From: UMGS1663 sp963621995 | Lineage (GTDB): Bacteria > Bacillota > Clostridia > TANB77 > CAG-508 | Length of the DNA stretch: 64,000 nucleotides | Assembly (NCBI GenBank): GCA_963621995.1 | Contig: CAVFFZ010000003.1 | Span: forward strand, 1 to 64,000 | Direction of reading: 5' to 3' | In this document: positions 10,701 through 18,510 of the stretch, in pieces | How positions within the stretch are numbered: position 1 is the first letter of the stretch | How the letters are laid out: each line of letters starts with the position of its first letter | The notes under the pieces: generated by a model | What the model was told of the DNA's origin: nothing | What the model saw: the letters and a program-made list of their open reading frames with translations, nothing else | Databases searched by the model: none | Program-made: the position numbers and the translations under genes

Positions 10701-12404
10701 GGAATTAAAAATGACAAAGAAACATTAATAAACGGTGTAACTGTACAATTAGTAGAGTTAATGGAAAATGGTACAGAATTTGTATGGAGAGAATTTGGTA
10801 ATGGTGCAGGTTCAGGATTACAAAAATCAGAAACACCAATTATCAATTATAAGAATTTAGTATCAAATTATGAATTTGCAGATTCACATGATGGACAATA
10901 TGCATTTAAGTCATTTGTACCAGGTAAATATGTAGTAAGATTCATTTATGGAGACACAATAAAAACAGTAGTACCAAGTTCATTAGGAGGAGCAAACGAA
11001 AAATCTTATAATGGACAAGATTATAAATCTACAACATATCAAGAAGGTATTGAACAAGGTACAGAATATGTATGGCGAAAAGCCTCTACATGGAATATGG
11101 GACAAGAAACATTAGGCGAAGAAGTTAGAAAAGTATTAGGATATGACAAAAATACATGTAGTCAAAATGAAACATTTACTTACCTTTATGATATAACAGA
11201 ATCAGATAAGAAAAACAATGTATCAGATGCAAAAGACATAGAATCTCGTAGAAATGAAGTAATAAATTATTCAAATGTGGGAGTTACAAATTATATTGCA
11301 GAAGTATTAGCTTCTCATAAGGCAGATTATACTACAATGAATGATAGAAATACATTACTAAAAGATTTAATGACAAATACAAGCATGAAAGCAGAAACAG
11401 GAGTAATGGTAATAGAATTAGAATATAACCAAACAGGAAGCAACGGAAATAAGAAAGATAATTCTTACCAAATTACAAATGTAGACTTAGGACTAGAAGA
11501 AAGAGCTAAGTCACAACTTTCAATAAACAAAGAAGTAGTTAATGTAAAATTAACTTTAGCAGATGGTTCTGTATTATTTGATGCAAAAGATACAGCTCAA
11601 AACGTATTATGGAGAAAACATGCAGCATACAAAGTAGGCTATAAAGGTAACTTAATTAATGGTATTGAAGAAATTAGAAATAGTAACAAAAATAAAACAG
11701 GTTTAATTCAACTAAGTATGGATGAAGAATTGATGCATGGGGCAACAATTACGATAACATACCAAATTACAGTAACAAACGAAGGTGAAGTAGATTACAA
11801 AGATAATTGCTTCTACTATACAGGAAAAGTTAAAGATAAAAATACAGTAGTAACAACGAAAGCAGACCAAGTATTAGATTATGTTGCAAATAACTTACAA
11901 TTTAATGCCAGCGAAAACAGCAATTGGAGAGTAATAAACAAAAAGGATATATCATCACAAGGCTTAGTAAATTCTTCACTAAAAGATGAAGTAGAACAAT
12001 ATAATACAATAATAATTACTGATAATTTAGGAACTGAATTATTACCAACTCTATATAAAGAAAAAGTAGACAATAAAGCTACAAACAGTACAACAGTACC
12101 ATTAGTATTAACACAGACAATTACTTCAGAAAATGATACTGATGATTTAACATATTCAAACATTGTAGAAATTGTAAAAACAAGTAACACAGTTGGTAGA
12201 AGAAATGAATACTCTGTAGTTGGAAATCAAGATCCAACAAAACAACCACAAGAACTAGATTCAGATAAAGCAGAGGTAGTAAAAATCTTACCACCATTTG
12301 GTGATATAACAAGATATATTACAATAGGTGCAATTATAATAGTAGCAATTGCAATTGGAACTATCGGAATAATCTTCATTAAGAAAAAGGTATTAGTAAA
12401 ATAA
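7794..12404 (+). CDS. Large surface protein, paralogue of the gene at the window start
   Basis: 1536 residues, starting at GTG behind AAAGGGGTG (7777-7785). The signal peptide is MSKKIK plus a hydrophobic core ending SVSA. The N-terminal third resembles no family I can name. One SdrD B-like module (GGYVWEDS, then DEDGKYIFEKL) lies near residues 437-515 and a second (ISGSVWEDERD) near residue 950. It ends LPPFGD, membrane helix, IKKKVLVK. From about residue 740 it aligns with the truncated gene at 3-2498, with tracts of identical DNA. Trp, Tyr and Asn are abundant in the extracellular part. It is second in an operon with the 1657-residue surface protein. Inferred to be a membrane-anchored envelope protein; LPPFGD could be a non-standard sortase signal, but this is unproven. 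Confidence 0.85.
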   Translation: MSKKIKLIVGTIITIFTIVLLAGSVSAFSPANQTPIYPQVQGGHWYFCKQKGGAVRFTQFGAGYYYETEKENVSEKVYQYAWQAMNNVVKMELQKKLSELAEYAKPIPSNSVQLKNYNGDFTSDDGMDLANLLGPRVAMTPVLNPSGSATTVENTRTAYTFSSGSDVNPLNLGFKKGNYTGSESDNASESTIQESLWNDPTFNEGRILTGSALYTEAVDYENWYKNNNIGSDYEAKINGNDAQVIANRTEETYIIGPYKVTYPEDNRFSYIEDLYVVTDKSSRVEPIEILFESKSEDKPYPSTGETFFVKFSAEGNPTKAGLHIDFAYIQTSKATYQRYSGTGDIYQFYGEIKRDFDRHEYDWKDYKDKDGNVIGTIDDGDDYYNVYGVIKLKKVGTYDAQTSAMLVTDERIWTRKTLESKIDIPQESVDLTMELGGYVWEDSTGGKESVSNGKYDKGTDKPIPNMVVTLYREDNKQIATTKTDEDGKYIFEKLDAMYQYYVKFTYNGQYYQPVTFADSTTWGTADWQVNSNAKDRQAERESYNVKFEKIGSSPANYNGANGYNKTYTKEELLSAGVIDEFGNLIGGSGSMAQYVQDCMMDAYTNADGENGLYPVKDVFVIDTFQYPSRLTPKADLLYPTAYYINLGVERREESDLAIKKDVEKVTLEINGQTHTYTYDTLENKENAENQWDISVRLSDAYYNTNYSRELYKSDYIYKASMYGERAAELGKTKNDELEVYVTYKIMVRNQAMSIQAKVDELVDYYDQDLEYVDNRSYIEIKRGENQGKYAVKASGTSRYEQVSSETRTTIAGYDNLYVTGLDDKYLTAGQTAYVYLTFKVKKDTIDGEDWLRLDEELESGVAIGVGKENIVEVNGYSTRYAPGTTVPNIGDVSLKPAGIVDRDSNSGNLSPSDVPKDGTINYENFEDDTDKAPNIRVILYRNDDTTRVISGSVWEDERDKTIEVTTTGDGIKNDKETLINGVTVQLVELMENGTEFVWREFGNGAGSGLQKSETPIINYKNLVSNYEFADSHDGQYAFKSFVPGKYVVRFIYGDTIKTVVPSSLGGANEKSYNGQDYKSTTYQEGIEQGTEYVWRKASTWNMGQETLGEEVRKVLGYDKNTCSQNETFTYLYDITESDKKNNVSDAKDIESRRNEVINYSNVGVTNYIAEVLASHKADYTTMNDRNTLLKDLMTNTSMKAETGVMVIELEYNQTGSNGNKKDNSYQITNVDLGLEERAKSQLSINKEVVNVKLTLADGSVLFDAKDTAQNVLWRKHAAYKVGYKGNLINGIEEIRNSNKNKTGLIQLSMDEELMHGATITITYQITVTNEGEVDYKDNCFYYTGKVKDKNTVVTTKADQVLDYVANNLQFNASENSNWRVINKKDISSQGLVNSSLKDEVEQYNTIIITDNLGTELLPTLYKEKVDNKATNSTTVPLVLTQTITSENDTDDLTYSNIVEIVKTSNTVGRRNEYSVVGNQDPTKQPQELDSDKAEVVKILPPFGDITRYITIGAIIIVAIAIGTIGIIFIKKKVLVK

Positions 12405-12413
12405 TATAACACA

Positions 12414-12448
12414 AAAATAGTTGGTTTTAGCTAAAAACCAACTATTTT
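12414..12448 (+). terminator. Rho-independent terminator of surface operon
   Basis: Arms AAATAGTTGGTTTT / AAAACCAACTATTT with a short loop and T run, 10 bases after the stop. The same AATAGTTGGT/ACCAACTATT core recurs in the hairpin at 45325-45355. Confidence 0.85.
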
Positions 12449-12608
12449 TTATATTATAGGAAACTTTTTCCTATAATATAAAAAGTTTTGCTAAATATTC
12501 TACCCCAATTTTATTACATAAAATTGGATGGGGGAACAAAGACGAGGCATGAAAAGTTTTCTAAAATATCTAAAAATATTAATTATGCCTCTTTGGTTCT
12601 TTTACTAT
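12447..12608. repeat. Dispersed intergenic repeat, copy A
   Basis: Begins with a hairpin (TATATTATAGG pairing with CCTATAATATA). A second hairpin follows (CCCCAATTTTAT / ATAAAATT..GGGG), then a 47-base core (12534-12580) that matches copy B at 31498-31544 in 43 positions. The end holds GAGGCAT and ATGCCTC as inverted repeats. It lies directly after a terminator, as do copies B and C. The 61-codon ORF at 12488-12673 runs through it and is not convincing as a gene. Confidence 0.7.
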
Positions 12609-12768
12609 TAAAAAAGAAATACCAATTAATAATTTTCTTACAAACTATTGTATTTTATGCCATTTTACGATAAAATAAATAAAAACAAATGAGAAATTAA
12701 AAATAAAAAAGAAATAAAATAAAAAAATATATCACAAGTTGTAAAAAACTTTTTTAATTTTCGTATCT

Positions 12769-12799
12769 AAAACGACAAATAATTAATTTTTTTTATACT
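12769..12799 (+). promoter_or_regulatory. spoIIE promoter: Possible Spo0A box and -10 for spoIIE
   Basis: AACGACAAAT reads TTTGTCG on the other strand, close to the Spo0A box TTTGTCGAA. It lies upstream of TATACT (12794-12799) with no good -35 at 17 bp. In Bacillus, spoIIE is activated by Spo0A at a promoter with a long spacer, so the layout is plausible but weak. The remainder of 12609-12855 is AT-rich without other recognisable signals. Confidence 0.35.
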
Positions 12800-12855
12800 A
12801 AAATAGGACAAGCAAAACAAAAATGAATAATTAAAAAAGTATGAGGTGGTAAAGG

Positions 12856-15348
12856 ATGTTTCAAAATATATCAAGGGATTTTGAAGAAAACCAAAATTCC
12901 TACGAGGATGTTGAATTAAATAAAAAAGAAAAGATAAAAGAAGCAATAAAAAAATGTATGTCTAAAAAAATGATAATAGTTTATATTGTGTCTTTCTTAC
13001 TTTCATGTGTTAGCTTTAATGTAAACAAAGAACTAGCACCTTTTGGAATAGCAGTATTAGTGGCAATTTTAAGTAATTGTATTCCAATAGGAATAGCAAG
13101 TATATTTGTAATAATAGGAACTAGCATTTGCTTTGGGGGTTCATCAACTTTAAATTTACTATTAACACTGTTTTTAGTATTTGTTAGTATTTTAATAAAA
13201 TCGCCAAAATATGAAGAAGAAAAAGGAGAAAAGAGAAAACTAGGTTTACGTTTATTTATAAGTTGTTTATTAGTGCAAGTAGTGCCATTATTTTTTAAAC
13301 AAATAGTAATATACGACTTATTATTTGCAGTTATTTATAGTATAGCAGCTTTTATATTCTACAAGATATTCTCCAATAGCATAGGTATAATTACAAATGT
13401 AGGAGAAAAAATAGCATATTCTATAGAAGAAGTAATGGGAGCAAGTTTGATGTTAGCCATTTGCATATGTGCAATAGGAACTGTAAATGTATTTGGATTT
13501 AGTGTTAGAAATATTTTATGCATCCTAGTAGTACTAGTAATGGGCTGGAAAAACGGTATTCTAGTAGGGACAACTTCAGGAGTTACTATAGGTAGTGTAG
13601 TAGGAATTATTGGAGGAGGAGAACCTATAATAATTGCTACATATGCACTTTCAGGAATGATAGCAGGAATATTTAATCATTTAGGAAAAATAGGAGTAAT
13701 AATAGGCTTTATATTGGGAAATGTACTTCTTACATATGTTTCAAATGGAAATACATATTCTATAATAGCTTTTAAAGAAATATTAATTGCTTCATTAGGA
13801 TTGCTTGCAGTACCTAAAAACGTAAAAATAGATATAGAAGATTTATATGGAAAAGTAAAATTGTTGCCAGACGGTGCAGATAGAATTTTAGAGGAAAACA
13901 AAGATACAATTTACAAATTAAATAGTATGTCTGAAACAATATATGAAATGTCAAAAACATATAAAGAAGCAGCAGCCACAATAGTAGATGAAGAAGAACT
14001 TAAAAAACAAGAAGAAAATAATTTAAGTATTTTTGAAAGAGAGCTAGAAAACAATTTAGAAGGTTTAGAAGAAAATATATTATTTGATGATATATATTCA
14101 CCAGAAGATAATTTAATAGAAGATATATTTAATTTATTATTAGATAATGAAAGAATTAACAGAAGAGATTTGCTAGATGTTTTAGCTGCACATAATAATT
14201 ATATAATAGGATATGAAAAAGATTATATAAGTGATGATGTAGAAAAGGACATAGAGCAAATGGTAAAAATAATTAACTATTCATATAAAGTTAGTAAATT
14301 GAATTTTATATGGAAGAAAAAATTAGACGAAAATAAAAAAGCAGTATCTAGTCAATTAGAAGAAGTTTCAAAAGCAATAGGAAATTTAGCAGATCAAATA
14401 GATGCTAAAGAGAATGATCCATTTGCAAAACAAAAAGAAGAAATTAAATTATTATTAAAAGAAAAAGATATAGAAATTCAAAATATAAATTATAAAAAGG
14501 AACCATCAGGAAGAATAAAGGTTACATTATACACACCTTCTTGCAAAAATGTGGAAAACGCAACCTGCGATATAAAGAAGATGGCAAGAATTATATCTAA
14601 AGTTTGTGAAGAAAACATGATTTTACAAAAACAAGAATGTGCATTAAGAAAGAAAGTTCCAAATTGTATGTATACATTCATATCTGAAGATAAGCAACAA
14701 ATTAGAATAGGAATAGCAAAAACAACAAAAGCAGATTCAACTATGTCAGGAGATACAAGTATACAAACCAAATTGGAAGACGGAAAATATTTATTGGCAA
14801 TTAGTGACGGAATGGGTTCTGGAAATGAAGCAAGAAAAGCAAGCAAAACAGCAATAGCTATGCTAGATAGACTTCTTACATCAGGATTTGATAGAAATTC
14901 ATCTTTAAGAATGATAAATTCAACATTAAATGCTATAGGTCAAGAAGATATGTATGCTACATTAGATATAGCAATTTTAGACTTATATGCAAGAAATTTA
15001 GAATTTATAAAAAACGGAGCATGCCCTACATACGTTAAAAATAGAAGAAATGTAGAAGTACTAAAATCAGTAAGTCTACCAACTGGAATATTGAATGACA
15101 TAGATTTAGTAGTATATGACAAAGATTTACAAGATGGAGACATTTTAGTAATGTGCAGTGACGGAATATTAGAGTCATCTGAAGAATACACAAATAAAGA
15201 ATTATGGTTAAAATTTTTGTTAGAAGAAATAGAAACAGAAGATGTGCAAAAAATTGCAGACATAATTTTACAAGAAGCAATAGACAACAACTACGGAAAA
15301 CCAAAGGATGATATGACAGTTATAGTAGCTAGAGTAAAGAATAAATAA
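12856..15348 (+). CDS. spoIIE: Stage II sporulation protein E, serine phosphatase
   Basis: 830 residues, the usual SpoIIE length. Residues about 35-320 form a multi-pass membrane region. A coiled, charged central region follows, then a PP2C-type phosphatase domain from about residue 600 with DGMGSG (Asp651) and a second metal-binding Asp769 in SDGILES. In the known pathway SpoIIE sits at the polar septum and dephosphorylates SpoIIAA, releasing sigma F in the forespore. Start ATG is preceded by GAGGTGG (12843-12849). It is transcribed alone, between a repeat and its own terminator. Its presence argues that the host forms, or recently formed, endospores. Confidence 0.95.
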   Translation: MFQNISRDFEENQNSYEDVELNKKEKIKEAIKKCMSKKMIIVYIVSFLLSCVSFNVNKELAPFGIAVLVAILSNCIPIGIASIFVIIGTSICFGGSSTLNLLLTLFLVFVSILIKSPKYEEEKGEKRKLGLRLFISCLLVQVVPLFFKQIVIYDLLFAVIYSIAAFIFYKIFSNSIGIITNVGEKIAYSIEEVMGASLMLAICICAIGTVNVFGFSVRNILCILVVLVMGWKNGILVGTTSGVTIGSVVGIIGGGEPIIIATYALSGMIAGIFNHLGKIGVIIGFILGNVLLTYVSNGNTYSIIAFKEILIASLGLLAVPKNVKIDIEDLYGKVKLLPDGADRILEENKDTIYKLNSMSETIYEMSKTYKEAAATIVDEEELKKQEENNLSIFERELENNLEGLEENILFDDIYSPEDNLIEDIFNLLLDNERINRRDLLDVLAAHNNYIIGYEKDYISDDVEKDIEQMVKIINYSYKVSKLNFIWKKKLDENKKAVSSQLEEVSKAIGNLADQIDAKENDPFAKQKEEIKLLLKEKDIEIQNINYKKEPSGRIKVTLYTPSCKNVENATCDIKKMARIISKVCEENMILQKQECALRKKVPNCMYTFISEDKQQIRIGIAKTTKADSTMSGDTSIQTKLEDGKYLLAISDGMGSGNEARKASKTAIAMLDRLLTSGFDRNSSLRMINSTLNAIGQEDMYATLDIAILDLYARNLEFIKNGACPTYVKNRRNVEVLKSVSLPTGILNDIDLVVYDKDLQDGDILVMCSDGILESSEEYTNKELWLKFLLEEIETEDVQKIADIILQEAIDNNYGKPKDDMTVIVARVKNK

Positions 15349-15376
15349 AAAACAAGGTGTAAACCCTTGTTTTTTT
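15349..15376 (+). terminator. Terminator of spoIIE
   Basis: AACAAGG / CCTTGTT stem with a T7 run directly after the stop codon. Confidence 0.8.
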
Positions 15377-15435
15377 ATGTCAAAATATGTTATAGTATAA
15401 AAAGAAAATCCTAAAAAGAACAAGGAGATAAAAAT

Positions 15436-16953
15436 ATGAGTAGAGGTAGAAGATATAACAATGACGAAAGAAAATTAAATATGAAAAAAGTATTTGCAGT
15501 AATTATAGCAATAATTGTTATAGCAATGTTTTTTATAGGAATGAAAAAATTGTTGAAAGAAAGTCCAAAGACAAATGAAAAAACATTTGCTCTAGCATAT
15601 TATACTTTATATGAAAACGAAAAATGGGGAGTAATAGATACAAGAGGAAATATAGTTATTAAGCCAGAATATGAAGAAATGATTGTAATTCCAGACAATA
15701 CAAAACCAGTATTTATTTGTATGGAAAATGTAGACTATACAAACGATACGTTTAAAACAAAAGCAATAGACAAAGAAGGAAACCAACTGTTTACAAACTA
15801 TGAACAAGTGGAAGTAATATACAATCATGATGAGAATAATAATATATGGTATGAAAGCAATATTTTAAAAGTACAAAAAGACGGGAAATATGGATTAATA
15901 AATTTAGATGGAAAAGAAATATTAGCTTGCACACAAGACAATATAGAAGCAATGACGGGTACAAAATCAGTATACATTACAACTGCTAATGGTAAAAAAG
16001 GATTAGTAGACAACATGGGAAAAGTAATAATTGAAAACAATTATACAGAAATAAGTGCTCTTACAAGTAAATATTCAAATGGATTTATTGTAAAAAATGA
16101 ACAAGGAAAATATGGGGTAATAAACAATGACAAAACAATAGCACTAGAAGAAAAATATGATGAAATAAGTCCAGTTAGCGAAAATAAAATGTATGTTGTA
16201 AAAGAAGGCTCAGACTCTAAAATAGTAAATACAGAGGGAGAAGAATTCTTAGTAAATGGATTTGAAGAAGTAAAACAAATAAATACAGACAATATAGTAG
16301 TAAAAGTAAATGGAAAATATGGAATAAAAACAATAAATGGAGTAGAAAAAATACCTGCAATATATGATGATTTAACATATACATTTGACAATTACTATAT
16401 TGCAAAAAAAGAAGGGAAATATGGAATAGTCAATGAAAAAAATGAAGAAAAAATTTCATTTAATTATACATATATAAAATATTTAGATACTATAGGAATA
16501 TTACAAGCAGAAACAGAAAATATGGAATCAGAGCTATTAGATACAAACTTAAAAGTTAAAGTTAAGGGAATAATAGCACAAATAAACGACGATAAAAATT
16601 ACATAAGAGTTAGAGAAAATGACGAATATAAATACTATAACTTCAAATTAGAACAAAAAGAAAGCAAAGAAATACTTGCAACAAATACAATATTCTTAAG
16701 CAAAAAAGACGGAAAATACGGATATGTAAATGATAAAGGTATAGTTGTAGTAGATTACCAATACGAAGATGCAACAGAACAAAATAAATATGGATATGCT
16801 GCAGTAAAAAAAGACGGAAAATGGGGCTGCCTAGACGCTAAAGGGAATGTAGTAGTAGAATGTACTAACACATTAGAGGATGTTCTAGTAGTAGATTTCA
16901 TTGGACAATGGCATTTAGCAACAGACATTAACGCAAACTATTATACAAAATAA
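15436..16953 (+). CDS. WG-repeat protein with N-terminal membrane anchor
   Basis: 505 residues. A basic N terminus (MSRGRRYNNDERK) precedes one hydrophobic helix (about residues 17-36), so most of the protein should lie outside the membrane. The rest is about ten WG-type repeats of the form G-K-[WY]-G-[VLI]-[IVL]-[ND]..G (KWGVIDTRGNIVI, KYGLINLDGKEIL, KYGYVNDKGIVVV, KWGCLDAKGNVVV). WG repeats form beta structures of mostly unknown function, often in extracellular or envelope proteins. RBS AAGGAGA at 15422-15428. It stands alone and its partner or substrate cannot be told from the context. Confidence 0.85.
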   Translation: MSRGRRYNNDERKLNMKKVFAVIIAIIVIAMFFIGMKKLLKESPKTNEKTFALAYYTLYENEKWGVIDTRGNIVIKPEYEEMIVIPDNTKPVFICMENVDYTNDTFKTKAIDKEGNQLFTNYEQVEVIYNHDENNNIWYESNILKVQKDGKYGLINLDGKEILACTQDNIEAMTGTKSVYITTANGKKGLVDNMGKVIIENNYTEISALTSKYSNGFIVKNEQGKYGVINNDKTIALEEKYDEISPVSENKMYVVKEGSDSKIVNTEGEEFLVNGFEEVKQINTDNIVVKVNGKYGIKTINGVEKIPAIYDDLTYTFDNYYIAKKEGKYGIVNEKNEEKISFNYTYIKYLDTIGILQAETENMESELLDTNLKVKVKGIIAQINDDKNYIRVRENDEYKYYNFKLEQKESKEILATNTIFLSKKDGKYGYVNDKGIVVVDYQYEDATEQNKYGYAAVKKDGKWGCLDAKGNVVVECTNTLEDVLVVDFIGQWHLATDINANYYTK

Positions 16954-16958
16954 AACAA

Positions 16959-17006
16959 CACTCCTTTAGGGACGTTCCTTTTGGTTAATTTGTCCCTCTT
17001 GGAGTG
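16959..17006. repeat. Palindromic intergenic element (GGGAC type), possible terminator
   Basis: CACTCC...AGGGAC pairs with GTCCCT...GGAGTG around an 18-base loop and is followed by ATTTTT. Belongs to the GGGAC palindrome family scattered through the window and may terminate the WG-repeat gene. Confidence 0.6.
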
Positions 17007-17060
17007 ATTTTTAAGCACCAATATAGACGTTTTTTGAAGTTTTATAAAGGAGAGAAAAAA

Positions 17061-17429
17061 TTGAGAATAAATTGTGGTACAGACATAATAGAAGTCTACA
17101 GAATAAAAGAAAGTATAGAGAAAATGGGAGCTGACTTCTTAAATAGAATATATACAGAAAAAGAAATAGAATATTGCAACAGTAAAAACAATATGAAATA
17201 TCAACACTTCGCGGCTAGATTTGCAGCGAAAGAAGCAATATTTAAAGCAATTTCAAATATACTAAAAGATAAATATGAAATAACTTGGAAAGATGTAGAA
17301 ATATTAAATGACGAAAATGGCAGACCATATGTGCATTTTTTGAACAATAATTATAACATAAAGCAAATAGATATTAGTATTTCACATTTAAAAGAATATG
17401 CAACTGCTAATTGCATAATAGTGTTTTAA
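17061..17429 (+). CDS. acpS: Holo-[acyl-carrier-protein] synthase
   Basis: 122 residues. Transfers 4'-phosphopantetheine from CoA to apo-ACP for fatty acid synthesis. The N-terminal GTDIIEV motif (metal-binding Asp) and the FAARFAAKEAIFKA motif (catalytic Glu) are both clear, as is SISHLKEYA near the end. I chose the TTG at 17061, preceded by AAAGGAGA at 17046-17053. The longer frame from 17004 would start inside the upstream palindrome and add 19 residues that AcpS does not have. The length from the TTG fits the family. Confidence 0.93.
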   Translation: MRINCGTDIIEVYRIKESIEKMGADFLNRIYTEKEIEYCNSKNNMKYQHFAARFAAKEAIFKAISNILKDKYEITWKDVEILNDENGRPYVHFLNNNYNIKQIDISISHLKEYATANCIIVF

Positions 17430-17534
17430 AGAAAAGTATTAAAAATAAATTGATTGAAACTAAAAAAATAAAAGTAAAAAATATAAAGGAAAGGGGAAAC
17501 TTGTATAATTATTATACGAGAAGTAGAAACTTAA

Positions 17535-18317
17535 ATGGAATTTTTTGACTCACATTCACATTATAATGATGAAAAATTTAATGAAGATAGAGAAGAAATT
17601 ATAAAAAAAACATATGAGGAAGGAATAACAAAATGGATTTGTGCAGGTTATGACATTCCCTCATCTATATTTAGCGTAAAACTTGCAAGAGAAAATGAAT
17701 TTATTTATTCAATTTGTGGAATTTCACCAAATGACGTGCCAGAAAATATAGAAGGCATTGATAGAATGGTAAAAGATATAGAAAATCTTATAAAACAAGA
17801 TGTGAATAAAAAGGTTGTGGCAATAGGAGAAATAGGATTAGACTATTATTGGAATAAAGAAAATAAAGAAATACAAAAAGAAATGTTTAAAAAACAAATA
17901 GAACTTGCAAATAAATATAACTTACCAATAGTTATACATACAAGAGAAGCGGTAATGGATACAATAGACATTCTTAAAAAATATGAGGTAAATAAAAAAG
18001 GAGTATTTCATTGTTGCCCATTAAATCAAGAACTAGTGAAAGAAGCTTTGAAATTAGGCTTTTATATATCTTTTGCAGGTCCAATTACATTTAAAAATTC
18101 AAGAAATGCTAAAGATGTAGTAAGTATGGTTCCGCTAGATAGAATATTGATTGAAACAGATAGTCCTTATTTGGCACCAGAGCCTAAAAGAGGAACAAGA
18201 AATGATTCGAGAAATGTTAAATTAGTTGCAGAAAAAATAGCAGAATTTAAAAATATTTCTTTAGCAGAAGTAGCAAAAGCTACATATGATAATGCACTAA
18301 AGATTTTTAAAATATAA
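17535..18317 (+). CDS. TatD-family metal-dependent hydrolase
   Basis: 260 residues, typical TatD/YcfH/YabD length. Metal ligands of the amidohydrolase-like barrel are visible: HSH (residues 6-8), Glu99 in GEIGLDYYW, the His in PIVIHTREA, the His in GVFHCCP, and Asp209 in ETDSPYLAPEP. Family members are Mg-dependent 3'-5' DNA exonucleases or deacylases; which applies here is open. Start ATG is preceded by GAGAAG. No terminator was found after it; 18318-18448 is AT-rich spacer. Confidence 0.92.
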   Translation: MEFFDSHSHYNDEKFNEDREEIIKKTYEEGITKWICAGYDIPSSIFSVKLARENEFIYSICGISPNDVPENIEGIDRMVKDIENLIKQDVNKKVVAIGEIGLDYYWNKENKEIQKEMFKKQIELANKYNLPIVIHTREAVMDTIDILKKYEVNKKGVFHCCPLNQELVKEALKLGFYISFAGPITFKNSRNAKDVVSMVPLDRILIETDSPYLAPEPKRGTRNDSRNVKLVAEKIAEFKNISLAEVAKATYDNALKIFKI

Positions 18318-18448
18318 TTTTTGGGAAAATTTTTAAAATTATTCATTTTTTTGGTACAAGCCACATATAATATATATTAGAGAAAACTTACAATATGTAA
18401 ATTAGACAAAAGTCAAGGAGCCCTAAGCAAAACAAAACATAGTAAAAT

Positions 18449-18477
18449 TTGACATTAAAAATAAATAATGGTATAAT
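18449..18477 (+). promoter_or_regulatory. SigA-type promoter for 3D-domain gene
   Basis: TTGACA, 17-bp spacer, TATAAT: a near-perfect promoter, 33 bases before the ATG at 18511. No riboswitch structure was seen between them. Confidence 0.8.
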
Positions 18478-18510
18478 TGCATTGTTGATTTAGAAGGAGG
18501 AGACTTTTCT

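Noticed and set aside
12488..12673. 61-codon plus-strand ORF after the surface operon
   Set aside because: No RBS, runs through the dispersed repeat, and the matching repeat at 31401 has no equivalent frame. Probably chance.
15600..16900. Repetitive DNA in the WG-repeat gene considered as a repeat array
   Set aside because: Repeats are at protein level with a continuous frame; DNA units are not conserved enough for an array.
18318..18510. Search for a c-di-AMP (ydaO) riboswitch before the 3D-domain gene
   Set aside because: Such riboswitches often precede Rpf/3D genes, but no matching stems or conserved blocks were visible, and the promoter is only 33 bases from the ATG.
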